Origin: an uncultured Prevotella sp.
Lineage (GTDB): Bacteria > Bacteroidota > Bacteroidia > Bacteroidales > Bacteroidaceae
DNA: 38,386 nucleotides
NCBI GenBank assembly: GCA_938028745.1
Contig: CALIZL010000097.1
Span: 1-38,386, forward strand
Direction: 5' to 3'
Positions 23,245 through 33,128 of the stretch are shown here, piece by piece. A program made the translations under genes and the position numbers. Under the pieces are notes generated by a model. It was not told where the DNA came from, did no database searches, and saw only the letters and a program-made list of their open reading frames with translations. The first letter of the stretch is position 1, and every line of letters starts with the position of its first letter.

Positions 23245-26200
23245 ATGAAACGAAACCATGTTTTAACATCGTTGGCCTTCGCCGCGCTTTTGACGTCGGC
23301 ACCCGTTAGTGGGTTTGCCCAACAACAGTCAGAAACAGCATCGACAGACATTTACGATTTCTCCAAGTTTGATGAAAAACTTTTGCTCGACCTCTTTGTG
23401 AAAGCCGAGGAGGAAGGACGTAAATATCCCACCGTGGAAGAGTTGAAAAAGGCTGGCATTTACGAAGAGCTGCAATTTGTGCGGTCGCATGTGGCCAAGC
23501 GAAAGCTTCTTGATAATGCCGACCGCCTTATACCCAGCACTTACGCCGACCGCGAACTGTTTCTTAACCTGCCAATGGCTGTGGGTAAAGGTATTGGCGG
23601 CTATCCTTCGAAGAGTTTTGCCAGCGACAACTTCTCATTCTGGAATTACACCAACCTATGGGGCTCGTGGAACCATTCCTTGTTTCAAGCTCCCGGGGCG
23701 TGGGCCGATGCAGCCCATAAAAATGGTACCGACATCCTTAGCGGAATGAAGTTCTTCGACAGCAAGAGCGGAAATCCACGCGCATGGATTGCATTGTTGA
23801 GCCAGAAAAAGTCAGACCAAACCTACAAATATGCCCAACCTCTCATTAACTTGTTGCGCTATCTGGGTATGGACGGCATTAACTACAACTGGGAGGCAAT
23901 GGGCTACAGCAATGGGGATGTAGTGAACTTCCATCGCGAACTATATGCGATAGCCCAAAAGGAAGGTTTCGACAACTTTCACATTATGATTTACACCGTC
24001 AACTCTACCTTAGGCGGTTGGGATGCCCCCGCACTTTTCGGCTCTAATGGCAAGCGCACGGCCGAATTGATGCTTAATTATTCGGGGTCGGGCTTTACTT
24101 ATAACATGCGCCAGTCGGTGATGATGGCCGAGTCGGTGATGAAAACTAGCAAAGGCCTTTATGCCGGGGGATGGCTGGTTGGCATGGATAAGAACTGGAG
24201 CCACTTGTCGAACGACGAAGTTACCAAACGTTGCGGCATTGCCCTTTGGGGCGAACACGACCAAAGCCGGTTCTGGTCGTATAACTCAGGGAAAGGGCCA
24301 CACGACCTGATGAGCAATTACCAAATGTTGCTCGAACGAGCCTTCTCTGGCGGTTATCGCAATCCTGCTAAACGTCCTGCCGTGGCCGACCAAGGCAATA
24401 ACCTGCGTTGGAGTGGTTCAACACCGCCCTTGTCTACCTTTGCTGGCCTGGCCACGTGGATTCCTGAACGTTCTGCCATTGGCGGAAACCTGCCGTTTGC
24501 CACCTACTTCAACCTTGGCAACGGCGAGCGTTATTGCTATAAGGGGAAGAAAACGGGCGGAGCATGGTACAACATGGCCAATCAAGACATCGTGCCTACG
24601 TATAGATGGTTGGTTTACGAAGGTGGCTCTACAAATGTAAGCACCGCAGTACAGCCAGAGTTTACCAATACCGATGCGTACATGGGTGGCTCGTGCCTAA
24701 TGCTTACAGGCAAGCAGGCCGCTGCGCAGACAGATGTGGTGCTTTACAAAACAGACATACAGGGCACCAAAGGAAACATTTATGCCAACGTTGCCATAAA
24801 GAATGGCAAGGGTGCAGAGCAGGCTTCTAATCTCTACTTACTGGTTCGCGTTAAGGGCAACCCTGCGTGGAAAGAGTTTGCCGTGGGAGATGTTGCCACC
24901 AAGCAATGGGAAGAGAAACGCATCCCGCTTACTGGCATTAATTCGGGCGACGTAATAGACCGAATTGGCTTACGCGTGAAGAATAGCGACGCTAACTATA
25001 AAATGTATGTGGGCAAGCTTCTCCTTGCCGACGACTTTAAGGCTGAACCTAAACCTGTTGAAGACTTTACCGTTCAGATTAAAGAAGAAACAAAGAAAAG
25101 TTTATCGGTGAAGGCTGCATGGGCAATTGCTGGCGAAGACGGACAACGCGTGCTAACGAATGCAGATGCTAACATCGACCACTTTGAGTTGCTGTATAAG
25201 AATGGTGAAAAAGGTAAGGTTAGCGAGATTGCCCGCACAACGCAATGGGCAACGTTTGTAGGCGACATCGAGCTGCCTAACGCAGGCGATGCGCCCTTCG
25301 TTGGTGTAAGAGCGGTTAGTACCGACCTGAAAACCTATTCGCCCGTTGTTTGGCAGCCTATTACAAGAGCAAAGCAAGAATTGTTACCCGACTTGCCCGA
25401 AGAAGATTATGGCACTGTTGAACTGGATATGGCAGCAGACGGAGTGGCAACTGCTCAGAAAGTGAGATTCCTGACTGTGGTTAAAACAGAAGGTGGTTTA
25501 CAAGACATTGAATACAATGCCAGCAAACCTGTTGGTGGAAAAAACTATGTTGATGCAACACATCTTGTATGGCGAGTGAAACAAGGCCAGACCGTAAAAA
25601 TAAAGTTTAAAGGATACGAGGCCACCAGTTATGCCGACAACACCACAGACGACTTGCGCTATTGTTTGGGTAAAGGTTGGCTAGACCTTAATGGCGACCA
25701 TGTTTTCAATGGCGACCTTTTGGAAGACAACCCAGATGCAGGAGAGTGCCTGTTTAATGTGGGCAAGTACAAAAGTTCAACGATATATAATGTGCAGTCA
25801 TTGCAAGAAAAAACCTTCACCATTCCCAATGATGCACGTGTGGGCAAAAGCCGTTTGCGCATCGTGTTCTCCGACGCATGGTTTGAAGGGGCTTTGCAGC
25901 CTGTGGGCAAGTTTAACAAAGGCTTTGCCATCGACCTTGGCGTAATGATTGAGGGTACTAATACCTCGCGGTCAGATAAGTCGGGCAATTGGGATGAGGG
26001 ACAAGCCGATCAACCCGAAGGGCTTGACATAACCAATAGCATTACTAATGCTGCTGCAGAGGTTTCAACCTTGCAGATGGACGGCCGTAACATAACCTTT
26101 GCCCATGTTGAACAGGCATGGATATTTGCAGTAGACGGAACGCTGGTTACTACCTTGCATAAGCCAAGCTCGTTCGATGCAAGTGTGCTGCCCAAGGGAG

Positions 26201-26262
26201 TTTATCTTGTGAAGATGAAGAACAAGAATGTGGTTCGTGTTGAGAAAATTACGATGAAGTAG
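23245..26262 (+). CDS. GH85-like endo-beta-N-acetylglucosaminidase with T9SS signal (enzyme 2)
   Basis: A 1005-residue paralogue of enzyme 1 with the same layout. The signal peptide ends SGFA before Gln26-Gln27-Gln28. The catalytic barrel (about 30-465) has WNYTNLWGSWNHS, WADAAHKNGTDIL and MDGINYNWEAM, with Asn215 and Glu217 as the Asn-x-Glu pair. The GH85 beta-sandwich begins DAYMGGSCLML (about 475), and the GEVED-like region contains GWLDLNGDHVFN and RLRIVFSDAW. It ends with GVYLVKMKNKNVVRVEKI, a type-A T9SS tail. Residues differ from enzyme 1 near the active site (NWEAMG versus NWEAAS) and the preceding loop is shorter, so the pair may favour different N-glycan types. Its transcription may be separate because of the upstream terminator. 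Confidence 0.88.
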   Translation: MKRNHVLTSLAFAALLTSAPVSGFAQQQSETASTDIYDFSKFDEKLLLDLFVKAEEEGRKYPTVEELKKAGIYEELQFVRSHVAKRKLLDNADRLIPSTYADRELFLNLPMAVGKGIGGYPSKSFASDNFSFWNYTNLWGSWNHSLFQAPGAWADAAHKNGTDILSGMKFFDSKSGNPRAWIALLSQKKSDQTYKYAQPLINLLRYLGMDGINYNWEAMGYSNGDVVNFHRELYAIAQKEGFDNFHIMIYTVNSTLGGWDAPALFGSNGKRTAELMLNYSGSGFTYNMRQSVMMAESVMKTSKGLYAGGWLVGMDKNWSHLSNDEVTKRCGIALWGEHDQSRFWSYNSGKGPHDLMSNYQMLLERAFSGGYRNPAKRPAVADQGNNLRWSGSTPPLSTFAGLATWIPERSAIGGNLPFATYFNLGNGERYCYKGKKTGGAWYNMANQDIVPTYRWLVYEGGSTNVSTAVQPEFTNTDAYMGGSCLMLTGKQAAAQTDVVLYKTDIQGTKGNIYANVAIKNGKGAEQASNLYLLVRVKGNPAWKEFAVGDVATKQWEEKRIPLTGINSGDVIDRIGLRVKNSDANYKMYVGKLLLADDFKAEPKPVEDFTVQIKEETKKSLSVKAAWAIAGEDGQRVLTNADANIDHFELLYKNGEKGKVSEIARTTQWATFVGDIELPNAGDAPFVGVRAVSTDLKTYSPVVWQPITRAKQELLPDLPEEDYGTVELDMAADGVATAQKVRFLTVVKTEGGLQDIEYNASKPVGGKNYVDATHLVWRVKQGQTVKIKFKGYEATSYADNTTDDLRYCLGKGWLDLNGDHVFNGDLLEDNPDAGECLFNVGKYKSSTIYNVQSLQEKTFTIPNDARVGKSRLRIVFSDAWFEGALQPVGKFNKGFAIDLGVMIEGTNTSRSDKSGNWDEGQADQPEGLDITNSITNAAAEVSTLQMDGRNITFAHVEQAWIFAVDGTLVTTLHKPSSFDASVLPKGVYLVKMKNKNVVRVEKITMK

Positions 26263-26302
26263 ACTTACAAATCCACATATAAACATTAAGCGATTTTAGC
26301 TT

Positions 26303-26349
26303 TCACCCTGCTGTTTCTTATATGGAATCAGCAGGGTGATTGCCTTTCT
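26303..26349 (+). terminator. Probable terminator after locus 1
   Basis: TCACCCTGCTG (26303-26313) pairs perfectly with CAGCAGGGTGA (26329-26339). Only a short T-rich stretch (TTGCCTTTC) follows, so termination may be moderate. It lies 41 bases after enzyme 2. Confidence 0.7.
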
Positions 26350-26424
26350 GATGGTAGCTTTATATTTAATTCAGAAATGCAGCCAGCTCGCAGACTAATA
26401 TAAGTCTCCATCCATAACTTCACC

Positions 26425-27090
26425 ATCTCACCAATTTATATCCCAACCCTAATTTTTTGCATTATATTTTACAAAAAGCTCCCTTCTGGCCACCCCATTC
26501 TAGAAAAAAATGGGCACGAAAAGCATGCAAATAGCGGCAATTTGGGCTTGGTGCGTTTCTTCATTTGTATCATTTTTGAGTGCTTTACTTGCATTTAGCA
26601 CCATTTTACCTTTCTAGTTTGTGCCCAGTTCGTAATTTTCTCACCCCCAATTACCTGCTTTTGGCACCTAAAAACCCACTTTTTAACGCTCACTTTACCC
26701 TTTCTAACCATGTTTTTAATGGCTCTGAAAGGTTTTATTTATACCGTTGTGGCGGATATTTATGCTTAATCGCCACGCATTTAGCGGCAAATCGCAAGGC
26801 ATTTAGCACCAAAACACCTTGCGTTTTGCACCAAAACGCATTGCATTTAGCGGCATATTGCACTGCATTTAGCGGCAAATAGCCCCAGAAATGGTGCAAA
26901 TGGCGATTGTTTTAAATTAATATTCATTTTGCCGCATGCACAGGCTAACCGAATTTAGCATCAAAACAAACCCTCGCGAGAATCGATTTTTTGCGACGAG
27001 GTGAGCGGTTGGTTCAGAAAAAGGGCACTCATAATGTTAAAATCTTTACCGAAAACAAGACATTCTTTGGTTGGCAGGCGTTAGGCCTAG
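26425..27090 (+). repeat. Long dispersed repeat LR, copy B
   Basis: Same orientation as copy A. The left part (26425-26570) is diverged. From CATTTAGCACCATTTTACCTT near 26592 the match is strong, including the 21-22 bp array at about 26775-26885, GCGTTTTGCACCAAAACGC at 26821-26839, CGCGAGAATCGATTTTTTGC and GGGCACTCATAATGTTAA. It shares with copy C an extra inner extension (ACCGAAAACAAGACATTCTT, GGTTGGCAGGCGTTAGG), so B and C are closest relatives. Read-through frames here have low complexity and are not genes. Confidence 0.88.
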
Positions 27091-27140
27091 TAGGCTAGCT
27101 GGGGTAGTTTAGCTTGCTGTTCTAGGCTTGCTTTGTTTGC

Positions 27141-27310
27141 CTAGGCTTTTTAGTTATTCTAGGTTATCTAGATATTCTAGGTTATCTAGGTTCTCTAGTT
27201 ATTCTAGATTCTCTAGTTATTCTAGATTCTCTAGTTATTCTAAGTTATCTAGTTACACTAGGATTTCTGGGAGCTCTAGTTATTCTAGGTTTTCTAGTTA
27301 CACTAGGTGT
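27141..27310. repeat. 9-bp CTAG minisatellite joined to LR copy B
   Basis: CTAG recurs about every 9 bp (CTAGTTATT, CTAGATTCT, CTAGGTTAT) for about 170 bp. It continues directly from the LR inner extension, as it does at LR copy C (37092-37216) on the other side of locus 2. The remaining 27311-27434 shows no gene. Confidence 0.88.
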
Positions 27311-27434
27311 TTTAGATTGTTGCATGGTTTTGAGTAGGTTTTGTATCTTGAAATACGCGGATGGTAAACTATTTGGTTTGTTGTTGGTGTGATATAAAAG
27401 GAAGTAGGTAGTTAGAACACCCATAACGAGAAAG

Positions 27435-27492
27435 ATTTATTTTTATTAAAGCACTAAGTAATAATGCTTATTAAGTTGTTATAGTATTGTAA
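27435..27492 (+). promoter_or_regulatory. Conserved upstream block of susC 2 (putative promoter region)
   Basis: Aligns with 14424-14482 upstream of the first susC: ATTTATTTTTAT, AAGTAATA and ATTGTAA are shared with one single-base gap. TAGTATTG at 27482-27489 is one mismatch from TAnnTTTG. It lies 104 bases before the ATG, against 74 in locus 1, so the leader lengths differ although the block is conserved. Confidence 0.5.
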
Positions 27493-27592
27493 ACTCGTGG
27501 AATAAATACAGTTCCATGCGTTAAGGCGTGCATCAATCTCGCGCCTACTACCTGTAAATAGAGTATATACTTAAATATTATTTACTAAACTT

Positions 27593-30500
27593 ATGAACGA
27601 ACCCAAATTCAAGACAGATGGATTGCTGTTGAAGGGATTGTTGGCTTTGTCGATAACGGCGACGCCAATGGTTTCGGCGTGGGCTGGCGTGAACAATGCC
27701 GATGCGCCCACCACAATGAGCAAACCTACGATTAGCGCCGTGGCAACGGCGGCTCAGCGAGCTCAGGCCACGACTAACACCGTTAAAGGCGTGGTGAAGG
27801 ATACGCATGGCGAGCCGCTTATCGGCGTTAGCGTGCTGGTGAAAGGTACGGGTAAAGGTGCCGTTACCAATATCGACGGCGAGTACACCATACAAGCCGA
27901 TGCTGCCAACCCTACGCTGGTGTTTAGCTATGTGGGCTACCAAACACAAGAAGTGGCGGTAGGCAACAGGCGCGTGGTGGACGTAACGATGCAAGACGAC
28001 AGCAAGGTGCTGGGCGAAGTGGTTGTTACGGCTATGGGTATTATGCGAAAAGAAAAGTCGCTTACCTATTCAACGCAGAAAGTGAAGGCAGAAGACCTGA
28101 TGAAGGTGCAAGACCCCAACGTGGCCAACACACTTGAGGGTAAGGTGTCGGGTGTTACCATTACGCCCAGTGCCGGTGGTGCCGGTGGTGCATCGAAAAT
28201 TATCTTGCGTGGTAACAAATCTATTTTGGGTAACAGCGCGATACTTATCGTTGTTGACGGTGTGCCCATGCTGAACAACACGCGCGGCCAGATTGGCAGC
28301 GGCAGCAATGTTACCTATTCGGGTGTAGGCGAAGGTTCCGACCCGCTGTCTATGATTAACCCCGACGACATCGAGAGCATCAACGTGCTGAAAGGTGCCA
28401 ACGCTTCGGCGCTTTATGGCTCGGTGGCTGCCAATGGTGTGGTGATGATTACCACGAAGAAGGGTAAGGAAGGCAAGGTGGCCGTCAGCGTAGCGTCGAA
28501 CGTTACCTTCGACACACCATTGCTTACTCCCGAAATACAGAATACTTATGGCGCTAGTTACAGACAAGGCGGTGGATTGTCTATCGACGGATGGGGCGGA
28601 AAGATTACCGACCTGGCTGAGGCAGACAAGCTGTTGAAATATAAGCCCGACCAGAACTTCTTCCCTGGTTACGAAAACGTGGCCCATCTGCGCAATTATG
28701 CCAAGGACGATGTGGCCGAATTCTTCCGTACGGGCGTTACAACCAACAACTCGGTGTCGGTGTCGGGTGGTACAGAGAAGGTGCAAACCTATTTCTCAAT
28801 AGGTAACTCGCATGCCAATGGTATGATTCGTAACAATGCCTACAACCGTAATACGATGGCTTTCCGGCAGAACTACAAGCTATTCGAAAAGCTGAATGTT
28901 GAAGTGTCGGCCAATTACGTTAGTACCAAAACAACCAACAGACCTGGTGGTGGAACGGTTTATAACCCCATTTACCATGCTTACGTTGCACCGCGAAACA
29001 TTGATATGGACTATTATCGCGACAATTATGTGCATGAACGTGGCAGTTGGATTTCGAAACAATCTTATTATAAAAAGGACAAGACGTTGAAAGACCTTTA
29101 TGGTCGCCAAACCCACGACGTGCCACTCGAAGGCCCCATGCAAAACTGGGCTTATATGGAGAACGGACAAAACAACCCCTATTGGCTGGTGAACATGCAC
29201 TCGAGCGTACAACGTGAGAACAGATTTACTGGAATGATGACGGCCAAATACGAAATCATCAAGGGGTTGGACTTCCAAGCACGTTTCAACTATATCCTTA
29301 CCAATTATAACAGTGAGGGCAAGCGCCACGCCACCAACTTCAGTCCATCAGGTGTAGACCCCTTCGGTATCTATTCGCTGGGTTGGGAGAAGACGCAAGA
29401 GTTCTATACCGACTACCTGCTGTCTTATAATAAGGAATTGATACCCGATTGGAGCCTTTCGGCAACGGCGGGTTATGTTGGCCACTCGGTTCGCGGCGAA
29501 AGCCAGAACAAGTACTCGGCTGCCACCTACGTACACGTAGCACAAGACATGCCTTCTACTGAGGTAAACTTCTTCGACTCGCGTGCTGGCGGCTCTGGAA
29601 CACTTAACAATTCTACTACTTCTAATTGGGACCGCGCCGCACTGGCTACCGCCCAGATTGGCTGGAAAGACATGGTTTACATCGATGGTTCGTATCGTGT
29701 GGACTGGTATCGCGCTTTCCGCCAGTTTAAGAACCGCGGAACAGCCGACCACTATGGCTATTTCTCGGTAGGTGCCAATGCCATCGTTAGCCAGTTGGTG
29801 AAGCTGCCCGAATGGGTTTCGTACCTTAAATATCGTGCATCTTACTCGGAGGTGGGTAACTCCATCCCCAATACGGTATTCTCTAAGGGCTCGCGAAACT
29901 TAGAAACGGGTGCCATATCGGCTAGTCCTTTCGCTAAGTTCGAAAATCCCATCCCTGAGAAAACCAAGTCGTTTGAAACGGGTATCGAGTCGTCGTTCTT
30001 CGGTAGTAAGCTCGACTTCGACTTTACTTTCTACAACACCATATCCGATAACCTCTACATGATTGGTAGCAACGCTTCGGGTAAGCAGATACCTGTGAAC
30101 TCTGGAAAGGTGCGCAACCGCGGATTTGAGACCACTGTGGCCTACAACTTCAAGTTTGCTAAGGACTTTACTTGGCGCACGTCGGCCAACTTCTCGTTCA
30201 ACGACAATGTTATTTTGAACGTTGCTACTAACCCTGATGGTAGCGATGCCTTGGTGTACAACGACATTGCAGGCGTTCGTGTGAACTACTTGAAGGGCGG
30301 ACGTATTGGCGACATGTATGTAACCGACTTCCGCAGAAAGGCCGATGGCACATTCGAGGTAGAGGACGAGGACGGACCAATGCGCGAAACGCAGGTGAAC
30401 AAGCTCTTTAAGAAGTATGTTGGCAACATGAACAGTAAGATACAGATGGGCTGGAGCAACACCATTAACTATAAAGATTTCCAGTTGTTCTTCCTCATCA

Positions 30501-30964
30501 ACGGACGTATTGGTGGTAAGGTAATCTCGCTTACCGAAGCTTATCTAGACTATTACGGCCTCTCTAAGCGTACCGAAGAGGCACGCCTTAATGCCGAACG
30601 CAACAACTTGCGCACCTCTGAAGGCCAGTTGGCCATGTACTTGCCCGATGGCAGCAACCGCCTTATCGGTATTGAAGAGTACTATCGCACCATTGGCGAC
30701 CAGAAGAATCCCTCGGAATACATCTACAATGCCACTAACTTCCGCCTGCGCGAGCTGTCGTTGGGCTATACCTTCCGTAACCTCTTAGGTCAAGGCCGTA
30801 ACCTGAACCTGTCGTTCATTGGCCGCAACCTCCTCTTTTTATATAAGGACGCGCCTGTTGACCCCGACGTATCGCTATCTACTGGCAACGGCATGGGTGC
30901 TTTCGAGGCCTTTAACATGCCCTCGTCGCGTTCGTATGGTTTTTCAATTAAACTTAATCTGTAA
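27593..30964 (+). CDS. SusC/RagA-family TonB-dependent outer-membrane transporter, locus 2
   Basis: The 1123-residue paralogue of the locus 1 SusC has the same layout: signal region, carboxypeptidase-regulatory-like domain (about 63-134: VKGVVKDTHGEPLIGVSVLVKG), LGEVVVTAMG at 140-149, plug (LEGKVSGVTITPSAGGAGG, IILRGNKS, LKGANASALYGSVAANGVV) and a barrel ending SRSYGFSIKLNL. Long stretches match locus 1 (for example ITPSAGGAGGASKIILRGNK and VSLSTGNG), while the region after the plug (about 300-360) differs most and may set ligand choice. SusD follows after only 6 bases, so the pair is tightly coupled. Confidence 0.96.
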   Translation: MNEPKFKTDGLLLKGLLALSITATPMVSAWAGVNNADAPTTMSKPTISAVATAAQRAQATTNTVKGVVKDTHGEPLIGVSVLVKGTGKGAVTNIDGEYTIQADAANPTLVFSYVGYQTQEVAVGNRRVVDVTMQDDSKVLGEVVVTAMGIMRKEKSLTYSTQKVKAEDLMKVQDPNVANTLEGKVSGVTITPSAGGAGGASKIILRGNKSILGNSAILIVVDGVPMLNNTRGQIGSGSNVTYSGVGEGSDPLSMINPDDIESINVLKGANASALYGSVAANGVVMITTKKGKEGKVAVSVASNVTFDTPLLTPEIQNTYGASYRQGGGLSIDGWGGKITDLAEADKLLKYKPDQNFFPGYENVAHLRNYAKDDVAEFFRTGVTTNNSVSVSGGTEKVQTYFSIGNSHANGMIRNNAYNRNTMAFRQNYKLFEKLNVEVSANYVSTKTTNRPGGGTVYNPIYHAYVAPRNIDMDYYRDNYVHERGSWISKQSYYKKDKTLKDLYGRQTHDVPLEGPMQNWAYMENGQNNPYWLVNMHSSVQRENRFTGMMTAKYEIIKGLDFQARFNYILTNYNSEGKRHATNFSPSGVDPFGIYSLGWEKTQEFYTDYLLSYNKELIPDWSLSATAGYVGHSVRGESQNKYSAATYVHVAQDMPSTEVNFFDSRAGGSGTLNNSTTSNWDRAALATAQIGWKDMVYIDGSYRVDWYRAFRQFKNRGTADHYGYFSVGANAIVSQLVKLPEWVSYLKYRASYSEVGNSIPNTVFSKGSRNLETGAISASPFAKFENPIPEKTKSFETGIESSFFGSKLDFDFTFYNTISDNLYMIGSNASGKQIPVNSGKVRNRGFETTVAYNFKFAKDFTWRTSANFSFNDNVILNVATNPDGSDALVYNDIAGVRVNYLKGGRIGDMYVTDFRRKADGTFEVEDEDGPMRETQVNKLFKKYVGNMNSKIQMGWSNTINYKDFQLFFLINGRIGGKVISLTEAYLDYYGLSKRTEEARLNAERNNLRTSEGQLAMYLPDGSNRLIGIEEYYRTIGDQKNPSEYIYNATNFRLRELSLGYTFRNLLGQGRNLNLSFIGRNLLFLYKDAPVDPDVSLSTGNGMGAFEAFNMPSSRSYGFSIKLNL

Positions 30965-30970
30965 CGAACA

Positions 30971-32797
30971 ATGAAGCTAAAAAGATATTTTGCCATGGCT
31001 ATGGCTGTGGCCGGAGTGGCAACTTTGGCGTCGTGTCTTGACTATGACACGCCCGAAGACACGCTGCAAACCAATGAGGTGAAACTGCCCGACAATGTTT
31101 ATCATGGCAATGTAGACTCCATAGACTACAAGAAAGAGTACACCGCTGATGAACTTAGAGGCGTGAATAATCGCTTATCTGTAGAGGTTGGCTCGTTTAA
31201 AGGTGCCCAGCAGGTACTTATGGGTGGTAAAATTAATGGTGGAAAGGTTGAAAAGCCGGGACCGCACGCTTATCAGAGCTACGCTACGATAGCACAGGTA
31301 TATGCCCAGTATTCGGTTATACCCCATTCTAAGTTTCAGTTTGGCGATGAGATACGTGCATCTTATCATGTGGCACGTGGGTGGAACGCTGGAGCAAACG
31401 GCACTTTCGTGGCAGTAAAGAACCAGCTGACACCGCTGATGAACCATCCCAATGTAGACTCGATACCCGAATTGAAGGCCTTGGCCTTGCTTTTCTACAA
31501 CATCGCCGCTGTGCACAACACCGACCTTTATGGCCCGATGCCCTATCAGGACTTTAAGCTAAACAAGCAGTATGCGCCCTTTAAGTACGACTCGCAAGAG
31601 TTTATCTATAAGCGTGCGGTGAAGAACATAGACGACTTTGTGGCTTGTTTCAATTACTTCAAGAAAAAATCGACGGAATATAAGGAAACGGTAGACGAGC
31701 TGTTGAACAGTCATGCTAGTATCCTTAAACAACAAGCTACGTCTAGCCCAGACGAAACGGCCGATTGTTGGATACGTTTGGCCAACTCGGTAAAGTTGCG
31801 TATGGCTATGCATATCGTTAAACGAGATGCAAGCTTGGCTAAAAAGTGGGCGGAAGAAGCTGTGGAAAGTGGAGTGATAAAAACTCGCGAACAAGAGTTC
31901 TACATGCCTGCTGGTTCTGCCATCGGACAAACTCACCCGCTTGCCGGAGTTTCTGAGTGGAACGACCTCGCTCCCAGTGCCAGCTTCGTTACCTTGCTTA
32001 AGAGTTTGAACCACCCATACGTGCAAGAGGCTAAAGACGACTATGCACCGCTCTTCACGCTTAATAAGGGCGACATCACGTCTACGGATGGTACGCTTAC
32101 CGAAGGTAGAACTATCGTGGTGGGCATACGTTCAGGCTCGAAGGTGAAAGCAGGACAGGGTTCTGATAACCCCTATACGTCGTTTAGCGTGTATAATCGC
32201 GCCCTAGTTGATAAAGCGCCACTGTTTCTCTTTAAGTGTGCCGAGGTTGACTTCTTACGTGCCGAAGGCGCTTTGCGCGGATGGGAAATGAAGGGAACAG
32301 CCGAAGAGCTTTATAAAAAGGGTATTGAGAACTCTATGTTGCTAGAACCCTATGATACCAAAGCTGATGAATTGAGTGCAAGATTGCAAACGTATCTCAT
32401 GGTAGAGTCTCCTGTGGAGGTTGTGTATAAAGACCCAACAGGGAAAACACCTAACGAAACTACGCGCACCAAGATTGGCGTGAAATGGAACGAAGCCGAC
32501 GACAGGGAGGTGAAACTCGAAAAGATTATCACACAGAAGTACATCGCATTGTTCCCCAATGCCTTCGAGGCTTGGACCGAAATGCGCCGTACGGGTTATC
32601 CCAAGCTCTTCCCTGTGCTTACGAGATATAACGACGGAAGCTTGAATCCCGGCGACTTGGTTAGGCGAATGATATTCCCCAACGACGACCAAGCATCAAT
32701 AGCCGACATCCAAACCTCTGGATTGGATGCGCTGGGAGGTCCCGACCAACAAGGCACGCGCCTTTGGTGGGATGTGCAAACGCCGTCTAACTTCTAG
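30971..32797 (+). CDS. SusD/RagB-family outer-membrane lipoprotein, locus 2
   Basis: A 608-residue glycan-binding lid lipoprotein with signal peptide and lipobox LASC (Cys22), then LDYDTPED. Family motifs parallel the locus 1 protein: LRMAMHIVKRDASLAKKWAEEAV, DFLRAEGALRGWEMKGTAEELYKKGIE, KLEKIITQKYIALFPNAFEAWTEMRRTGYPKL and the C-terminus GTRLWWDVQTPSNF. It starts 6 bases after susC. The enzyme 3 gene follows after a 331-base gap. Confidence 0.95.
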   Translation: MKLKRYFAMAMAVAGVATLASCLDYDTPEDTLQTNEVKLPDNVYHGNVDSIDYKKEYTADELRGVNNRLSVEVGSFKGAQQVLMGGKINGGKVEKPGPHAYQSYATIAQVYAQYSVIPHSKFQFGDEIRASYHVARGWNAGANGTFVAVKNQLTPLMNHPNVDSIPELKALALLFYNIAAVHNTDLYGPMPYQDFKLNKQYAPFKYDSQEFIYKRAVKNIDDFVACFNYFKKKSTEYKETVDELLNSHASILKQQATSSPDETADCWIRLANSVKLRMAMHIVKRDASLAKKWAEEAVESGVIKTREQEFYMPAGSAIGQTHPLAGVSEWNDLAPSASFVTLLKSLNHPYVQEAKDDYAPLFTLNKGDITSTDGTLTEGRTIVVGIRSGSKVKAGQGSDNPYTSFSVYNRALVDKAPLFLFKCAEVDFLRAEGALRGWEMKGTAEELYKKGIENSMLLEPYDTKADELSARLQTYLMVESPVEVVYKDPTGKTPNETTRTKIGVKWNEADDREVKLEKIITQKYIALFPNAFEAWTEMRRTGYPKLFPVLTRYNDGSLNPGDLVRRMIFPNDDQASIADIQTSGLDALGGPDQQGTRLWWDVQTPSNF

Positions 32798-33128
32798 TCC
32801 CTAAGCGATGGATTCTGGGGTTTATGGGTTGGCAGGAACTTCGAATGCTAAGCCCTTCGGCCTGCAAACTCATTAACCCAAGATTCATAATCAACGCATA
32901 ACAATAGCATTTTATACGTGTAACCCCGCATTCTGCAACATGCGCCAGCGTAAAATCCACATATCGCTCATGGCTTCAATGGCTCTTCACCGGGCTGTTG
33001 CGAACCATTGCATGGTGGAAGATGGCCTTTGCAGGATGCTTTTTTTGTAGATTATACTAAGCATGGACACTTTTTTCGTTGTAAACTTGTGTCCGCGCAG
33101 GTCTAACTAATAAACAACTAAACCCATT
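32798..33128 (+). other. 331-base spacer between susD 2 and GH85 enzyme 3, with structured segments
   Basis: No gene is seen. TGGGTTGGCAGG near 32827 can pair in part with CCTGC and AACCCA near 32862-32881. Closer to the gene, GGACAC near 33065 and GTGTCC near 33090 form a 6-bp inverted repeat around an AT-rich centre, followed by the leader of enzyme 3. A T-run occurs at 33041-33047. The spacer could hold a processing site or a separate promoter, but no TAnnTTTG match is present. Confidence 0.35.

Noticed and set aside
27128..27337. 69-codon frame rich in Ser, Tyr and Arg
   Set aside because: It is the translation of the 9-bp CTAG array, which keeps frame because the unit is a multiple of three.
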